A stretch of 64,000 nt of DNA. Origin: JAJEAD01 sp965221555 (GTDB lineage: Bacteria; Pseudomonadota; Gammaproteobacteria; HK1). Position numbers and translations under genes: made by a program. The stretch is from assembly GCA_965221555.1 (NCBI GenBank), contig OZ244895.1:3348001-3412000 (forward strand), written 5' to 3'. Under the pieces are notes generated by a model, which searched no databases, had not been told where the DNA came from, and was given only the letters and a program-made list of their open reading frames with translations. This document shows positions 44,982 through 53,791 of the stretch, piece by piece (position 1 is the first letter of the stretch; every line of letters starts with the position of its first letter).

Positions 44982-46280
44982 ATGAACATGCGCTCGAAAC
45001 TCGGCGCCTGGCGGCCCGTGGCGGTATGGGCGAGCTACGACTGGGCGAATTCGGCGTTTCCCACGTGCGTGGTTACCTTCATCTACGCCACCTATTTCAC
45101 ACAGGCGATCGCAGAGGACGAGTTGAGCGGTACCGCGGCCTGGTCACGCGCGGTCGCGGTGAGCAGCATTCTCGCCGCATTGCTCTCGCCGCTCGCCGGC
45201 GCCATGGCGGATCGAGGCGGTCGCCGGGCGGAGTACCTCTTCGCCGCGACCTTCATCTGTTGTGCGGCGACGGCATTGCTCGCCTTCGTGTCCCCCGGCC
45301 CCGAGAGTGCGGTGTTGTTCGCCCTGGTGCTGTTCGCGATCGCGAATCTGGCTTTCGAAATGGGCACGGTCTTCTATAACGCCTTCCTCCCCGAGCTGGC
45401 GCCCGCCGGCACGATCGGCAGGGCCTCGGGATGGAGCTGGGGCTTCGGTTACGCGGGCGGTCTCACCTGTCTCGCCCTCGCCCTGCCCATGGCGCTCGCC
45501 CCGGAAACGCTCGGTATCGCAACGCAGGACGGATTCAACATCCGCGTCGTCAATCTGCTCGTCGCCATCTGGTTCGCCTTGTTCAGCGTGCCGATGCTGC
45601 GGCTCGCGTTTCGTCTTCGGCCCCCGCCCCGACCACGGGTCCGCTTGCCGCAGGCTTACCGGGACGTGGTCACCACGGTGCGCGAAGTGCGCCAGTACTC
45701 CGAAGCCGCCAAGCTGCTCGTGGCCAGACTCGTATACAACGACGGCCTGGTCACGGTGTTTGCATTCGGCGGCATCTACGCCGCGGGCACATTCGGCATG
45801 AGCCTGACGGAGGTCATCCTCTTCGGCATCGCCATCAACGTCACGGCGGGCGCCGGCGCGATGGTCTTCGGATTCGTGGACGATCGCCTCGGCGGCAAGC
45901 GCACGATCCTGATAACCCTGGTCGGCCTCGTAGTCTGCACCGTGGTCGCGGTGTTCGCTCCGAACGAAGCGTGGTTCTGGGTGGCGGGGCTCACGATGGG
46001 AGTGTTCGTCGGCCCCAACCAGTCCGCGAGCCGATCCCTGTTCGCGAGGTTCGTGCCCGAAGCGAAGAGAAACGAATTCTTCGGATTCTTCTCCTTCTCG
46101 GGGAAGATCACCGCCTTCGCGGGACCGCTGCTTCTCGGCGTGGCCACCACCGCGTTCGCGAGTCAGAGAGCCGGGGTCGCAACCGTACTCGTTTTCTTCG
46201 TGGTAGGGGGCGCGCTCCTGCTGATGGTCGACGAGGCGCGCGGCCTCGAGGAAGGACGATCATCCGGCGAGCGGGGATGA
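44982..46280 (+). CDS. MFS transporter, UMF1/Atg22 family
   Basis: 432-residue inner-membrane transporter. The start WASYDWANSAFPTCVVTFIY with its conserved Asp-Trp-Ala-Asn is the hallmark of the UMF1 group, related to the yeast vacuolar amino-acid exporter Atg22. FYNAFLPELAPAGTIGRASG and GPNQSASRSLFARFVP are further family blocks. ATG 44982 or 44988 could be the start. It ends 10 bp before the methyltransferase gene. The substrate is unknown; amino acid efflux is a guess from the family. Confidence 0.88.
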   Translation: MNMRSKLGAWRPVAVWASYDWANSAFPTCVVTFIYATYFTQAIAEDELSGTAAWSRAVAVSSILAALLSPLAGAMADRGGRRAEYLFAATFICCAATALLAFVSPGPESAVLFALVLFAIANLAFEMGTVFYNAFLPELAPAGTIGRASGWSWGFGYAGGLTCLALALPMALAPETLGIATQDGFNIRVVNLLVAIWFALFSVPMLRLAFRLRPPPRPRVRLPQAYRDVVTTVREVRQYSEAAKLLVARLVYNDGLVTVFAFGGIYAAGTFGMSLTEVILFGIAINVTAGAGAMVFGFVDDRLGGKRTILITLVGLVVCTVVAVFAPNEAWFWVAGLTMGVFVGPNQSASRSLFARFVPEAKRNEFFGFFSFSGKITAFAGPLLLGVATTAFASQRAGVATVLVFFVVGGALLLMVDEARGLEEGRSSGERG

Positions 46281-46290
46281 CAGGAGGTCC

Positions 46291-47118
46291 ATGGGCAAGC
46301 GCAGCAGGAAGAAGCGGCAAGGCAATGGCAAATCGATGGCGGAGCGTGCGGACGTGTACGCTCTCTACCAGGAAGCGGTGCAGTGCGTCGAGGCGGAGAT
46401 CGACTTCGTCGACGAGACCTTCACCCGGCTGCGGGGGAGGAAGGCCAAGGTACTGCGCGAAGACTTCTGCGGCACCGCCAACACCGCCTGCGAATGGGTT
46501 CGCCGGCGCCCGGAGAACCGCGCCATCGCGGTCGATCTCGATTCGGACGTGCTTGAGTGGGGGCGAACCCACAACGTCGCGAATCTCGGCGTAGCATCGG
46601 AGCGCATCACTCTCGTACAGAGCGATGTCCTGCGCGTTCGCACCGAGCCCGTCGACGCGGTGCTCGCCCACAACTTCAGCTACTGGCTGCTCAAGGAGCG
46701 CCGGCTGATGCGGCGCTATTTCCGCCGGGTACGCGAGTCACTCAAGCCGGGCGGGCTCTTCTTCCTCGACGGCTACGGGGGGGCGGACGCCCACCGAGAG
46801 GTGAAGGAACGCACGAAGAACAAGGGCTTCACGTACATCTGGGAGCAGGCCACCTTCAACCCGATCGACCACGACATGCTCTGCCACATCCATTTCAAGT
46901 TTCCGGACGGATCGCGGATTCGCAGGGCCTTCAGCTACTCCTGGCGTCTCTGGTCGCTGCCCGAGATTCGCGAGCTGCTTTCCGAGGCCGGATTCTCACG
47001 CTCGACGGTGTACTGGCAGGGCACCGACGAAGAGAGCGGGGAAGGCGACGGAGTCTTCGAGCCAACCGAGCAGGGCGTGCCCGACGACGCGTGGATCGTC
47101 TACATGGTGGCGGAGTAA
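46291..47118 (+). CDS. Class I SAM-dependent methyltransferase
   Basis: 275-residue protein with an AGGAGGT ribosome-binding site. Lysine/arginine-rich start (MGKRSRKKRQGNGKS), then a Rossmann methyltransferase: motif I LREDFCGTANTACEW, RAIAVDLDSDVLEWG with the ribose-binding Asp, an acidic VDAVLAHNFSYWLL, and SLKPGGLFFLDGYGG as post-motif. The substrate cannot be deduced. It probably shares a transcript with the upstream UMF1 transporter. Confidence 0.85.
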   Translation: MGKRSRKKRQGNGKSMAERADVYALYQEAVQCVEAEIDFVDETFTRLRGRKAKVLREDFCGTANTACEWVRRRPENRAIAVDLDSDVLEWGRTHNVANLGVASERITLVQSDVLRVRTEPVDAVLAHNFSYWLLKERRLMRRYFRRVRESLKPGGLFFLDGYGGADAHREVKERTKNKGFTYIWEQATFNPIDHDMLCHIHFKFPDGSRIRRAFSYSWRLWSLPEIRELLSEAGFSRSTVYWQGTDEESGEGDGVFEPTEQGVPDDAWIVYMVAE

Positions 47119-47160
47119 GCGAACCCGTCAGAGGCGTTGCACCCGCCTCGGACGAGACGC

Positions 47161-47628
47161 CTAATCCTCGCCCAGGCCGAGAATTCCACCAAGTCTCTCC
47201 AGCAGGCTCGGCGATCCTCCGCGGGCCTCCGCGCTCTCTTCGAGATTGTCGCCAACGTCGGAATTCGGCGTGCTCACCGCCCCTCCGGCGCCGAGGGCCG
47301 CGACGAGGGCGGCAACGGCATCGCGCTCCGCCCGGGGCTCTCGCTCTGCCGCGTCACTCCCGGTGAGCGACCCGGCCGCGCTCAGCACACCGGTCTCTCG
47401 CGGGCCATCGGAGAATAGCTCCCGTTCCCGGTCGCCACCGCCTTCCGACGCCACCGTGGTTTCATCATCACCCGGTGCGACGATGGTCAGCGCATCCTCG
47501 ACCTGCCCCGCCTCACCTGCTGTGTCCTTCGCATTGACGTCGGTGATCGCAACCACGGCCAGCAGCCCGGCCCCGGCCATGCCACCCACGAAGCGGCCCG
47601 CCTGCCCGCACTTGCCTATACGGGGCAT
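47161..47628 (-). CDS. Secreted acidic low-complexity protein, no known family
   Basis: 155-residue protein that I do not recognise. AAGGGAG lies upstream of its ATG. The N-terminus (basic, then GRFVGGMAGAGLLAVVAIT, ending VNA) looks like a signal peptide, though two charged or polar residues make it weak. The mature part is acidic, rich in Ala, Gly, Glu and Asp, and without predicted globular pattern; a hydrophobic SLLERLGGILGLGED closes it. It lies directly downstream of the OmpA-like gene but beyond that gene's terminator, so its transcription may be readthrough or its own promoter. Confidence 0.55.
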   Translation of the reverse strand: MPRIGKCGQAGRFVGGMAGAGLLAVVAITDVNAKDTAGEAGQVEDALTIVAPGDDETTVASEGGGDRERELFSDGPRETGVLSAAGSLTGSDAAEREPRAERDAVAALVAALGAGGAVSTPNSDVGDNLEESAEARGGSPSLLERLGGILGLGED

Positions 47629-47649
47629 GCGACCGACTCCCTTACCCAG

Positions 47650-47688
47650 AAAACGAAAAGGCGGGCGGAGACCATGTCCCCGCCCGCC
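47650..47688 (-). terminator. Rho-independent terminator of the OmpA-like gene
   Basis: Reading the minus strand, GGCGGGCGG and CCGCCCGCC form a long GC-rich stem (outer arms at 47660-47668 and 47680-47688) with a short ATG-centred loop, followed by TTTTCGTTTT. It lies 34 bp beyond the stop codon of the OmpA-like gene and just upstream of the next gene. Confidence 0.9.
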
Positions 47689-47721
47689 TGGAGCATAACG
47701 CCGTTTTCTTGGCCGTGGCGC

Positions 47722-48585
47722 CTACTTGCAGACCTCGTTCTCGGCCAGGAACTCGACCCGCCGGTTGACCGCACGGCCCGCCTCGGTGTCGTTCGACACC
47801 AGTGGCTCGCTCTCGCCCCGACCGCTCACATCCATGCGGGTCAGTGAGACTCCCTGCTCCGCGAGATGCCCTCGCACCGATTCCGCGCGCCGCAGAGAGA
47901 GCGCCATGTTGTACTCGTCGGTTCCCGTGCTGTCGGCGTGGCCCACCACCCGAACGAGAAGATCGGGGTTCGCCGCGAGCACTCCCTGCACACCCGAAAG
48001 CTTCGCCGCGGCTTCCGGACCAATGTCCGACTTGTCGAACTCGAAGTTGACATTGGTGACGATCGCGAGCGGCTCGCAGGGCACCGGGCATCCGTCCTCG
48101 CTATCCGGCGCGGGCTCATCCGGGCATGCATCGACATCGTCCGTGAAGCCGTCTCCATCGCTGTCGACCGGGCAGCCGGTGTCGTCGACCATGATGCCTT
48201 CCGGAGTATCGGGGCACGCATCGAGGTAATCGGGAACCCCGTCTCCGTCGCTGTCGAGCGGACAGCCCATCGCGTCCACCATGCCGTGCGCTTCCGCCGG
48301 AGTATCCGGGCACTGGTCGATGTCGTCCGTCACGCCGTCACCGTCCGAGTCTTGGGGAGGCTTCTCGCACAGGAGCGATCCCAGCACCGCACCCCCGACA
48401 AGACCGACAACCCCGCCCCCGACTCCGCCGTCGACCAGAGCGCCGGCCGCTGCGCCTGCGGCGGTAGTACCGACGACACACCAGTTGTAGCCGTCGTTGC
48501 CGGCCTTCATTCCGTCCATGCTCGCACAGCCGGTCATCATGACCGCGACCAGCAGAATCGTTGCCGCACGCCTGAGGTTCTTCAT
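47722..48585 (-). CDS. OmpA-family lipoprotein with thrombospondin type 3 repeats
   Basis: 287-residue outer-membrane lipoprotein from ATG 48585 (GAGGGC upstream). The signal peptide ends VAVMMTGCAS, a lipobox with Cys at the +1 site for Lgt and signal peptidase II. A glycine-zipper (AAGAAAGALVDGGVGGGVVG) follows. Three Asp-rich repeats, for example DSDGDGVTDDIDQCPDTP, are thrombospondin type 3/calcium-binding. The C-terminal OmpA domain binds peptidoglycan: NFEFDKSDIGPEA, VVGHADSTGTDEYNMALSLRRA-type segment and GRGESEPLVSNDTEAGRAVNRR. It resembles OprF and Pal-like proteins without a barrel. A strong terminator follows. Confidence 0.93.
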   Translation of the reverse strand: MKNLRRAATILLVAVMMTGCASMDGMKAGNDGYNWCVVGTTAAGAAAGALVDGGVGGGVVGLVGGAVLGSLLCEKPPQDSDGDGVTDDIDQCPDTPAEAHGMVDAMGCPLDSDGDGVPDYLDACPDTPEGIMVDDTGCPVDSDGDGFTDDVDACPDEPAPDSEDGCPVPCEPLAIVTNVNFEFDKSDIGPEAAAKLSGVQGVLAANPDLLVRVVGHADSTGTDEYNMALSLRRAESVRGHLAEQGVSLTRMDVSGRGESEPLVSNDTEAGRAVNRRVEFLAENEVCK

Positions 48586-48695
48586 TGCTTTGCCCTCGTC
48601 ATGTATCACCCGCCCGCATCAAGGCGAAGCGAAGCGCATCAAGCGAGCATGATACTTCGGAGGGCGGGCCGGTTTCAACGCGCCGCGCTCGGCAA

Positions 48696-50978
48696 TCACG
48701 TCACCGATGCATGTCGCTTGCGCGGCCACCCTCTCGCGCGCACGCACGCCAGCGCACTCATGTTCACCAGTCCACGCACCGTTATCGACTGCGTAACCAC
48801 ATGAGCGGAGCGCGCGGTGCCGACCAGAATCGGACCAATGGTAATGCCGCCGCCCAGTACCTTGAGAACGTTGTAGGCGATATGGGCCGCCTCGACATTC
48901 GGCATGACAAGCACGTTGGCCTGGCCTTCGAGGCGCGTGCCCGGATACACCACTTTCCGAATCGACTCCGAAAGCGCGGCATCTCCGTGCATCTCGCCGT
49001 CCACCTCTAGGTCGGGAGCGCGGGAGTGCAGCACCTCCACCGCTCGGGCGGCGCGCCGGGCGGAATCCGAATCACAGGTGCCGAAATTGGAGCGCGAGAG
49101 CAGCGCGACCCGGGGCTTGAACCCGAACGCGCGCACCTCTTCCGCCGCGAGCAGCGTCATTTCCGCGAGCTCTTCGGCACTCGGTTCCGGCGTGACGTGC
49201 GTGTCGCAGATGAAGAAGGTGCCGCTCGGCAGCAGCAGCACGGTGAGAGCGGAAAGATCGCGAATGCCGTCCGCGCATCCAATGAGTTCTCTGATCTGCC
49301 GCAGATGTTCGTTGAAGGGGCCGATGGTGCCGCACAACATCGCGTCCGCGTCACCCAGTCTCAGCATCAACGCCGCCACCGCGCTGGGCTGCGAACGCAC
49401 GATGCTCTTGGCGAGCTCCGGTGCGATGCCCCTGCGGCCCATGGCTCGGTGGTACTCGCCCCAGTACTGCCGAAATCGATGATCCTCGAGGATGTTCACG
49501 AGCTCGAAGTCCTGGTCGGGTTCCATGCGCAACCCGAGCTCTCGGATACGACTGTGAATGACCTGGGGGCGCCCGATCAGAATGGGACGCGCGATTCCCT
49601 GGTCGACGACCTGCTGGGCGGCCTGCAGCACTCTTCGCTCTTCGCCTTCCGCGTACACGAGCCGTTGCCGGGAGCGAACGGCGAGATCGAAGACCGGCTT
49701 CATGACGAACCCGGAGCGATACACGAACTGCGACAAGCGCTGCCGGTAGGCATCGAAGTCCTCGATGGGCCGGGTCGCCACCCCGCTTCGCATGGCCGCA
49801 TCCGCCACCGCGGGAGCGAGCCTCTCCAGCAGACGGGGATCGAAGGGTTTGGGAATCAGCATCTCGGGACCGAACGCGAGGAGTTCACCGCCATAGGCAC
49901 GTGCGACTTCCGATGAAGGTTCCGCCTTCGCGAGCTCCGCGAGCGCGCGCACGCAGGCAAGCTTCATGTCTTCGTTGATCTCGGTCGCTCCCACATCCAG
50001 CGCACCGCGGAAGATGAAGGGAAAGCAGAGCACGTTGTTGACCTGGTTCGGATAGTCGGACCTTCCGGTCGCGATCAGGGCATCGGGACGCGCGCCGTGA
50101 ACGGCCTCGGGGAGAATCTCCGGAACGGGATTCGCCAGCGCCAGGATGAGCGGACGTTCGGCCATGCGCTTGACCAGATCCGGACTCAACACCCCGGGCG
50201 CGGAGAGCCCGAGGAAGATGTCCGCACCGTCCATCACGTCCGCCAGGACCCGGGCATCGGTATCCCGGGCGTAACGCTCTCGCCAGGGATCCATATCCGT
50301 GCGGCCTTTATGGAGGACGCCGTCCCGGTCGGCGACCCAGACCTTTTCCGGGTCGAGACCCATCCCCAGCAGCATGTTCAGGCAGGCGATGGCCGCCGCT
50401 CCGGCGCCCGAGGCCACCAGCTTCACGTCGCGGAGCGACTTGCCCGCCACCTCCAGACCATTGGCCACCGCCGCGGCGACGATGATCGCGGTGCCGTGCT
50501 GGTCGTCGTGAAGCACGGGAATACGCATGCGTTCGCGCAGCGCCGCCTCGATCTCGAAGCACTCGGGGGCCTTGATGTCCTCGAGATTGATGCCGCCAAA
50601 AGTCGGTTCGAGGCGAGCCACGGTCTCGACGAAGCGCTCCGGGTCCCGTTCGTCGATCTCGATGTCGAAGACATCGATGCCGGAGAACTTCTTGAACAGC
50701 ACCGCCTTGCCTTCCATGACCGGCTTGGCCGCAAGCGGACCGATCGCGCCCAGACCGAGCACTGCGCTGCCGTTGGTGACCACCGCCACCAGATTGCCGC
50801 GCGCGGTGAGATTCGCGGCCTCCAGCGGGTCGTCGGCGATGGCATTGCATGCCGCGGCCACTCCGGGCGAGTAGGCGAGCGCGAGGTCCTGTTGCGTCGA
50901 CACCGGTTTGGTCGCGGTAATCGCGAGCTTTCCGGGGACCGGGAATCGGTGGTAGTCGAGGGCCTGCGGATCCGACAT
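48696..50978 (-). CDS. maeB: NADP-dependent malic enzyme with phosphotransacetylase-like domain
   Basis: 760-residue MaeB-type malic enzyme that oxidatively decarboxylates malate to pyruvate. The N-terminal catalytic half contains AYSPGVAAACNAIADDP, TNGSAVLGLGAIGPLAAKPV, HDDQHGTAII and the NAD(P) fold GAGAAAIACLNMLL. The C-terminal half (from about 430) is a phosphate acetyltransferase-like regulatory domain. AGAGGAAA precedes the ATG. It is followed by nothing in the 110 bp to the OmpA-like gene. It contributes NADPH for anabolism. Confidence 0.96.
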   Translation of the reverse strand: MSDPQALDYHRFPVPGKLAITATKPVSTQQDLALAYSPGVAAACNAIADDPLEAANLTARGNLVAVVTNGSAVLGLGAIGPLAAKPVMEGKAVLFKKFSGIDVFDIEIDERDPERFVETVARLEPTFGGINLEDIKAPECFEIEAALRERMRIPVLHDDQHGTAIIVAAAVANGLEVAGKSLRDVKLVASGAGAAAIACLNMLLGMGLDPEKVWVADRDGVLHKGRTDMDPWRERYARDTDARVLADVMDGADIFLGLSAPGVLSPDLVKRMAERPLILALANPVPEILPEAVHGARPDALIATGRSDYPNQVNNVLCFPFIFRGALDVGATEINEDMKLACVRALAELAKAEPSSEVARAYGGELLAFGPEMLIPKPFDPRLLERLAPAVADAAMRSGVATRPIEDFDAYRQRLSQFVYRSGFVMKPVFDLAVRSRQRLVYAEGEERRVLQAAQQVVDQGIARPILIGRPQVIHSRIRELGLRMEPDQDFELVNILEDHRFRQYWGEYHRAMGRRGIAPELAKSIVRSQPSAVAALMLRLGDADAMLCGTIGPFNEHLRQIRELIGCADGIRDLSALTVLLLPSGTFFICDTHVTPEPSAEELAEMTLLAAEEVRAFGFKPRVALLSRSNFGTCDSDSARRAARAVEVLHSRAPDLEVDGEMHGDAALSESIRKVVYPGTRLEGQANVLVMPNVEAAHIAYNVLKVLGGGITIGPILVGTARSAHVVTQSITVRGLVNMSALACVRARGWPRKRHASVT

Positions 50979-51179
50979 CGGGTTTCCTCTTTCCGAAAGC
51001 GGCGCCGGACGCAGAGCGCGGGGCGCTTCCGATCGTGACTATAACCGGGCGCCAGACCCTTCCCGGGGATCGACGGTGCGGGAGAGCACGTGAGAAAAGC
51101 GCGCCAGTGATGATAACGTTGGCTTCGAGTCCGCCCGGCGCGCACGAGCGCGGGCATCGCGAGGGATACATACGCTTAC

Positions 51180-51896
51180 ATGGCCAGCACCAAAGCAGGG
51201 CTGCCCAGCCGATCGAGCCGCCGGGAGATCGATGCGTTCCTGTCGAAGGTGGCATCTCTTCCGGTTGCAAGCGCCCCCAGCGGGACGGCCGGTCGTCTCA
51301 TCTTCGCAATGGATGCCACCGCAAGCCGTGAACCGACCTGGGACCGCGCCTGCGCCCTGCAGGGTCAGATGTTCATCGAGACGGAAACCCTCGGGGGGCT
51401 CGAAGTGCAGCTCTGCTACTTCCGGGGGATGGGAGAGTTCGCCGCAAGCCCCTGGCTCCTGCGCTCGAAGGATCTCCTTCGCCACATGCAGGCGGTGCGC
51501 TGCCGGGGAGGCATCACCCAGATCGAGAGAGTGCTGAAACATGCCGCGAGGCAGGCGCGGGAAACCCGGGTAAGCGCGCTGGTGCTGGTCGGCGATTCCA
51601 TGGAAGAGGATGTCGATCAGGTATGCGCCGCGGCGGGGAAGCTCGGCCTGCTCTCGGTGCCGGTGTTCGCTTTCCACGAGGGCTTCGATCCGGTCGCTCG
51701 GCGCGCCTTCATGCAGATCGCCCAGCTCACCAGGGGTGCCTACTCTTCCTTCGACCCTTCCAGCGCCCAGCACTTGAAGGAGTTGCTCGGGGCGGTCGCG
51801 GTGTACGCCGCCGGGGGCTATCGCGCGCTTTGTCATTTCGGCGAACGTCGCCGGGGCCGGGCCCTCGAGCTCACGCACCAGCTCGCCCGAAAATAG
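51180..51896 (+). CDS. VWA-domain protein paired with a J-domain protein
   Basis: 238-residue protein with a von Willebrand factor A-like fold. FAMDATASRE carries a DxTxS metal-ion motif (Asp45, Thr47, Ser49), a variant of DxSxS. Later strands read LVLVGDSMEEDVDQVC and SVPVFAFHEGFDP. It has no signal peptide, so it is cytoplasmic. It is followed, across a repeat element, by a membrane J-domain gene; this pair is found together in other proteobacteria. Function unknown. The stop codon is formed at the end of a repeat element. Confidence 0.8.
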   Translation: MASTKAGLPSRSSRREIDAFLSKVASLPVASAPSGTAGRLIFAMDATASREPTWDRACALQGQMFIETETLGGLEVQLCYFRGMGEFAASPWLLRSKDLLRHMQAVRCRGGITQIERVLKHAARQARETRVSALVLVGDSMEEDVDQVCAAAGKLGLLSVPVFAFHEGFDPVARRAFMQIAQLTRGAYSSFDPSSAQHLKELLGAVAVYAAGGYRALCHFGERRRGRALELTHQLARK

Positions 51897-52079
51897 CCCG
51901 CATGTTTCACCGACTTTCGTCACGAGGGCGCCAAGATGCCGTGATAGCCGGAAGCACGGACCGAAAGACGCTGAAGTCGTAGCCGACACTACGTCGAAAG
52001 CGGCGCGACGGAGGGAGGCCCGCTAACACGAGCATATTGGCGTCCGCGAGTTGAGAAATCGGTGAAATTTGCGGGTTAG
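51894..52079 (-). repeat. Interspersed repeat copy E (subfamily I), between the VWA and J-domain genes
   Basis: The best preserved copy, in the opposite orientation to copies A and D. The top-strand left end TAGCCCGCATGTTTCACCGA starts with the VWA stop codon. The other end reads CCCGCAAATTTCACCGATTT when complemented. The arms align over about 48 bases as an imperfect inverted repeat. The core at 51957-52001 differs from copy D in one of 45 positions. Confidence 0.9.
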
Positions 52080-52130
52080 CCCCTTGCTCCGTTCGGGGAG
52101 CGCCGGCGCCCCGGGAGAGACAGCCGCTCG

Positions 52131-52844
52131 ATGCATCCGGTACTCGTCCTGATCCTGCTCGTAGCCGCGCTGTGGCTCGTGAGCTGGTACCGCCGCGCAC
52201 CCCCCGCGCAGAAGCGAAAGTTCCGCAACCGCGGACTGATTGCCGCGCTCGCGGCCCTGCTTCTGCTCGGGCTGGTGACGGGGCGTTTGCAGCCGCTCTT
52301 CGCGCTCGCGCTGGCGGCCATTCCGATACTCATGCGGGTCATCAGCCTTATCCAGACGGCGCAGACCCTCAGATCGATCGGGAGTGCGTTCAAGTCGTCG
52401 CGCGGTCCTTCTCCCGGGCAGAGCTCCGATGTAAAGACCCGCTACCTGCACATGTCACTCGACCACGACAGCGGCGAGCTCGGCGGTCGAGTCCTGGCCG
52501 GCGAGTACCGCGGCCGACCTCTGGACGACCTGCCGCTCGATGCCCTTCTCGACTTGCTGGCGGAATGTCAGAGAGAGGACGCCGAATCCTGCCCGCTGCT
52601 GGAGTCCTACCTCGATCGTGTGCACGGGCCGCAGTGGCGGCACGGTGCGCGGGAGCCGGCGCCCACCCGGGGCATGTCCCAGGCGGAGGCCTGCGAGATC
52701 CTCGGGCTCGCGGCGGGCGCGAGCACCGAGGAAGTGGTTGCCGCGCACCGTCGCCTGATGCAGAAGCTGCATCCGGACCGGGGCGGCTCCGACTACCTGG
52801 CCGCGAAGCTGAACGAGGCGAAGGAGGTGCTGCTGCGCTCCTGA
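52131..52844 (+). CDS. Membrane-anchored J-domain protein (DnaJ-like)
   Basis: 237-residue co-chaperone. Two N-terminal hydrophobic segments (VLVLILLVAALWLVSW; LIAALAALLLLGLV) anchor it in the inner membrane. The C-terminal J domain has the HPD tripeptide (His214) in LMQKLHPDRGGS, with ACEILGLAAGASTEEVVAAHR before it, resembling the mitochondrial Pam18/Tim14 and bacterial DjlA-like proteins. It should stimulate an Hsp70. It is probably co-expressed with the upstream VWA gene. Confidence 0.85.
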   Translation: MHPVLVLILLVAALWLVSWYRRAPPAQKRKFRNRGLIAALAALLLLGLVTGRLQPLFALALAAIPILMRVISLIQTAQTLRSIGSAFKSSRGPSPGQSSDVKTRYLHMSLDHDSGELGGRVLAGEYRGRPLDDLPLDALLDLLAECQREDAESCPLLESYLDRVHGPQWRHGAREPAPTRGMSQAEACEILGLAAGASTEEVVAAHRRLMQKLHPDRGGSDYLAAKLNEAKEVLLRS

Positions 52845-52940
52845 GGCAAGCCGCACCGCGGGCGGCGGCGATCCCTTCGTGGCGCTGCGCTTCGCGCGGC
52901 CCGGTCTCACCCCGGACCCGAGTCCGATCCTGGTGCGGAT

Positions 52941-53663
52941 CTACCCGGGAGCGGCCAGGGCGATGTTGATCCGGCGATTGCGTCTGCCCTTCTTTTCCAT
53001 CTTCTTGATCAGGATCTCTCCGATCTCGCCGGTGGCCGATACATGAGTACCGCCGCAAGGCTGCAGGTCCACACCTTCGATATCGAGCACCCTCACGCGA
53101 CCCACGCCCCGCGGAGGCGCCACCGACATGGTACGCACCAGGTCCGGGTTCGCGTCGAGCTCATCCTCGCTTATCCAGCGCGCCTTCACCGGATGGTTCT
53201 CCCGCACCAGCCGATTGATCTCGGCTTCGACGTGGTTCCGGTCGAGGGTGGGTTCGGGAAGATTGAAGTCGAGGCGCCCGGTGCCGTCGTCGCGTATCGC
53301 CCCGCCGGTCACTCCGACATCGGGGATCACCGCGCAGAGCAAGTGCAAGGTGGTGTGCACACGCATCATTCGAAAGCGCCGCTCCCAGTCGATCCGGGCG
53401 CGCACCGTCTGTCCGAGACGCCCCTCGGCCTGCTGTGCTTCGCACACGTGCACGATGCCGGTTCGGTCCGGCGCCCGGCGCGTATCGGTCACCGCGAGCT
53501 CGAAGCCGTCCTCGAAGCGCAGCGTCCCCCGATCGCCCGGCTGTCCGCCTCCCATCGGGTAGAACACCGTGCGGTCGAGCTCCACCCCATGTACCCCAAG
53601 CGCCGACACCGTGGCCTGGCACTCGGTCGCGTAGGCATCTCGTCGAAACAGCTCTTCGGTCAT
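52941..53663 (-). CDS. Alanyl-tRNA editing protein AlaX
   Basis: 240-residue stand-alone editing domain that deacylates mischarged Ser- or Gly-tRNA(Ala). Zinc-binding motifs are HTTLH (His103, His107) and CGGTH (Cys203, His207), as in AlaRS editing domains and AlaX-II types. The N-terminal glycine-rich FYPMGGGQPGDRGTL is also conserved. No alanyl-tRNA synthetase gene is nearby. The product is cytoplasmic. Confidence 0.92.
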   Translation of the reverse strand: MTEELFRRDAYATECQATVSALGVHGVELDRTVFYPMGGGQPGDRGTLRFEDGFELAVTDTRRAPDRTGIVHVCEAQQAEGRLGQTVRARIDWERRFRMMRVHTTLHLLCAVIPDVGVTGGAIRDDGTGRLDFNLPEPTLDRNHVEAEINRLVRENHPVKARWISEDELDANPDLVRTMSVAPPRGVGRVRVLDIEGVDLQPCGGTHVSATGEIGEILIKKMEKKGRRNRRINIALAAPG

Positions 53664-53791
53664 GGCTCTTCGGTCGTGTCTCCACGCTCGCCCTTGACCA
53701 GATGCGCAAATAGCGCCGGTGCGGGGAAGCGGATGTACGGGTCGATACGCGGCGGCGTCGGAGCGCGCACAAGCCGCGCCGCGCGCGTCGT

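Noticed and set aside
48090..48350. Possible short tandem DNA repeats or CRISPR-like array
   Set aside because: The repetition is at protein level (thrombospondin type 3 units of the OmpA-like lipoprotein); there are no spacers.
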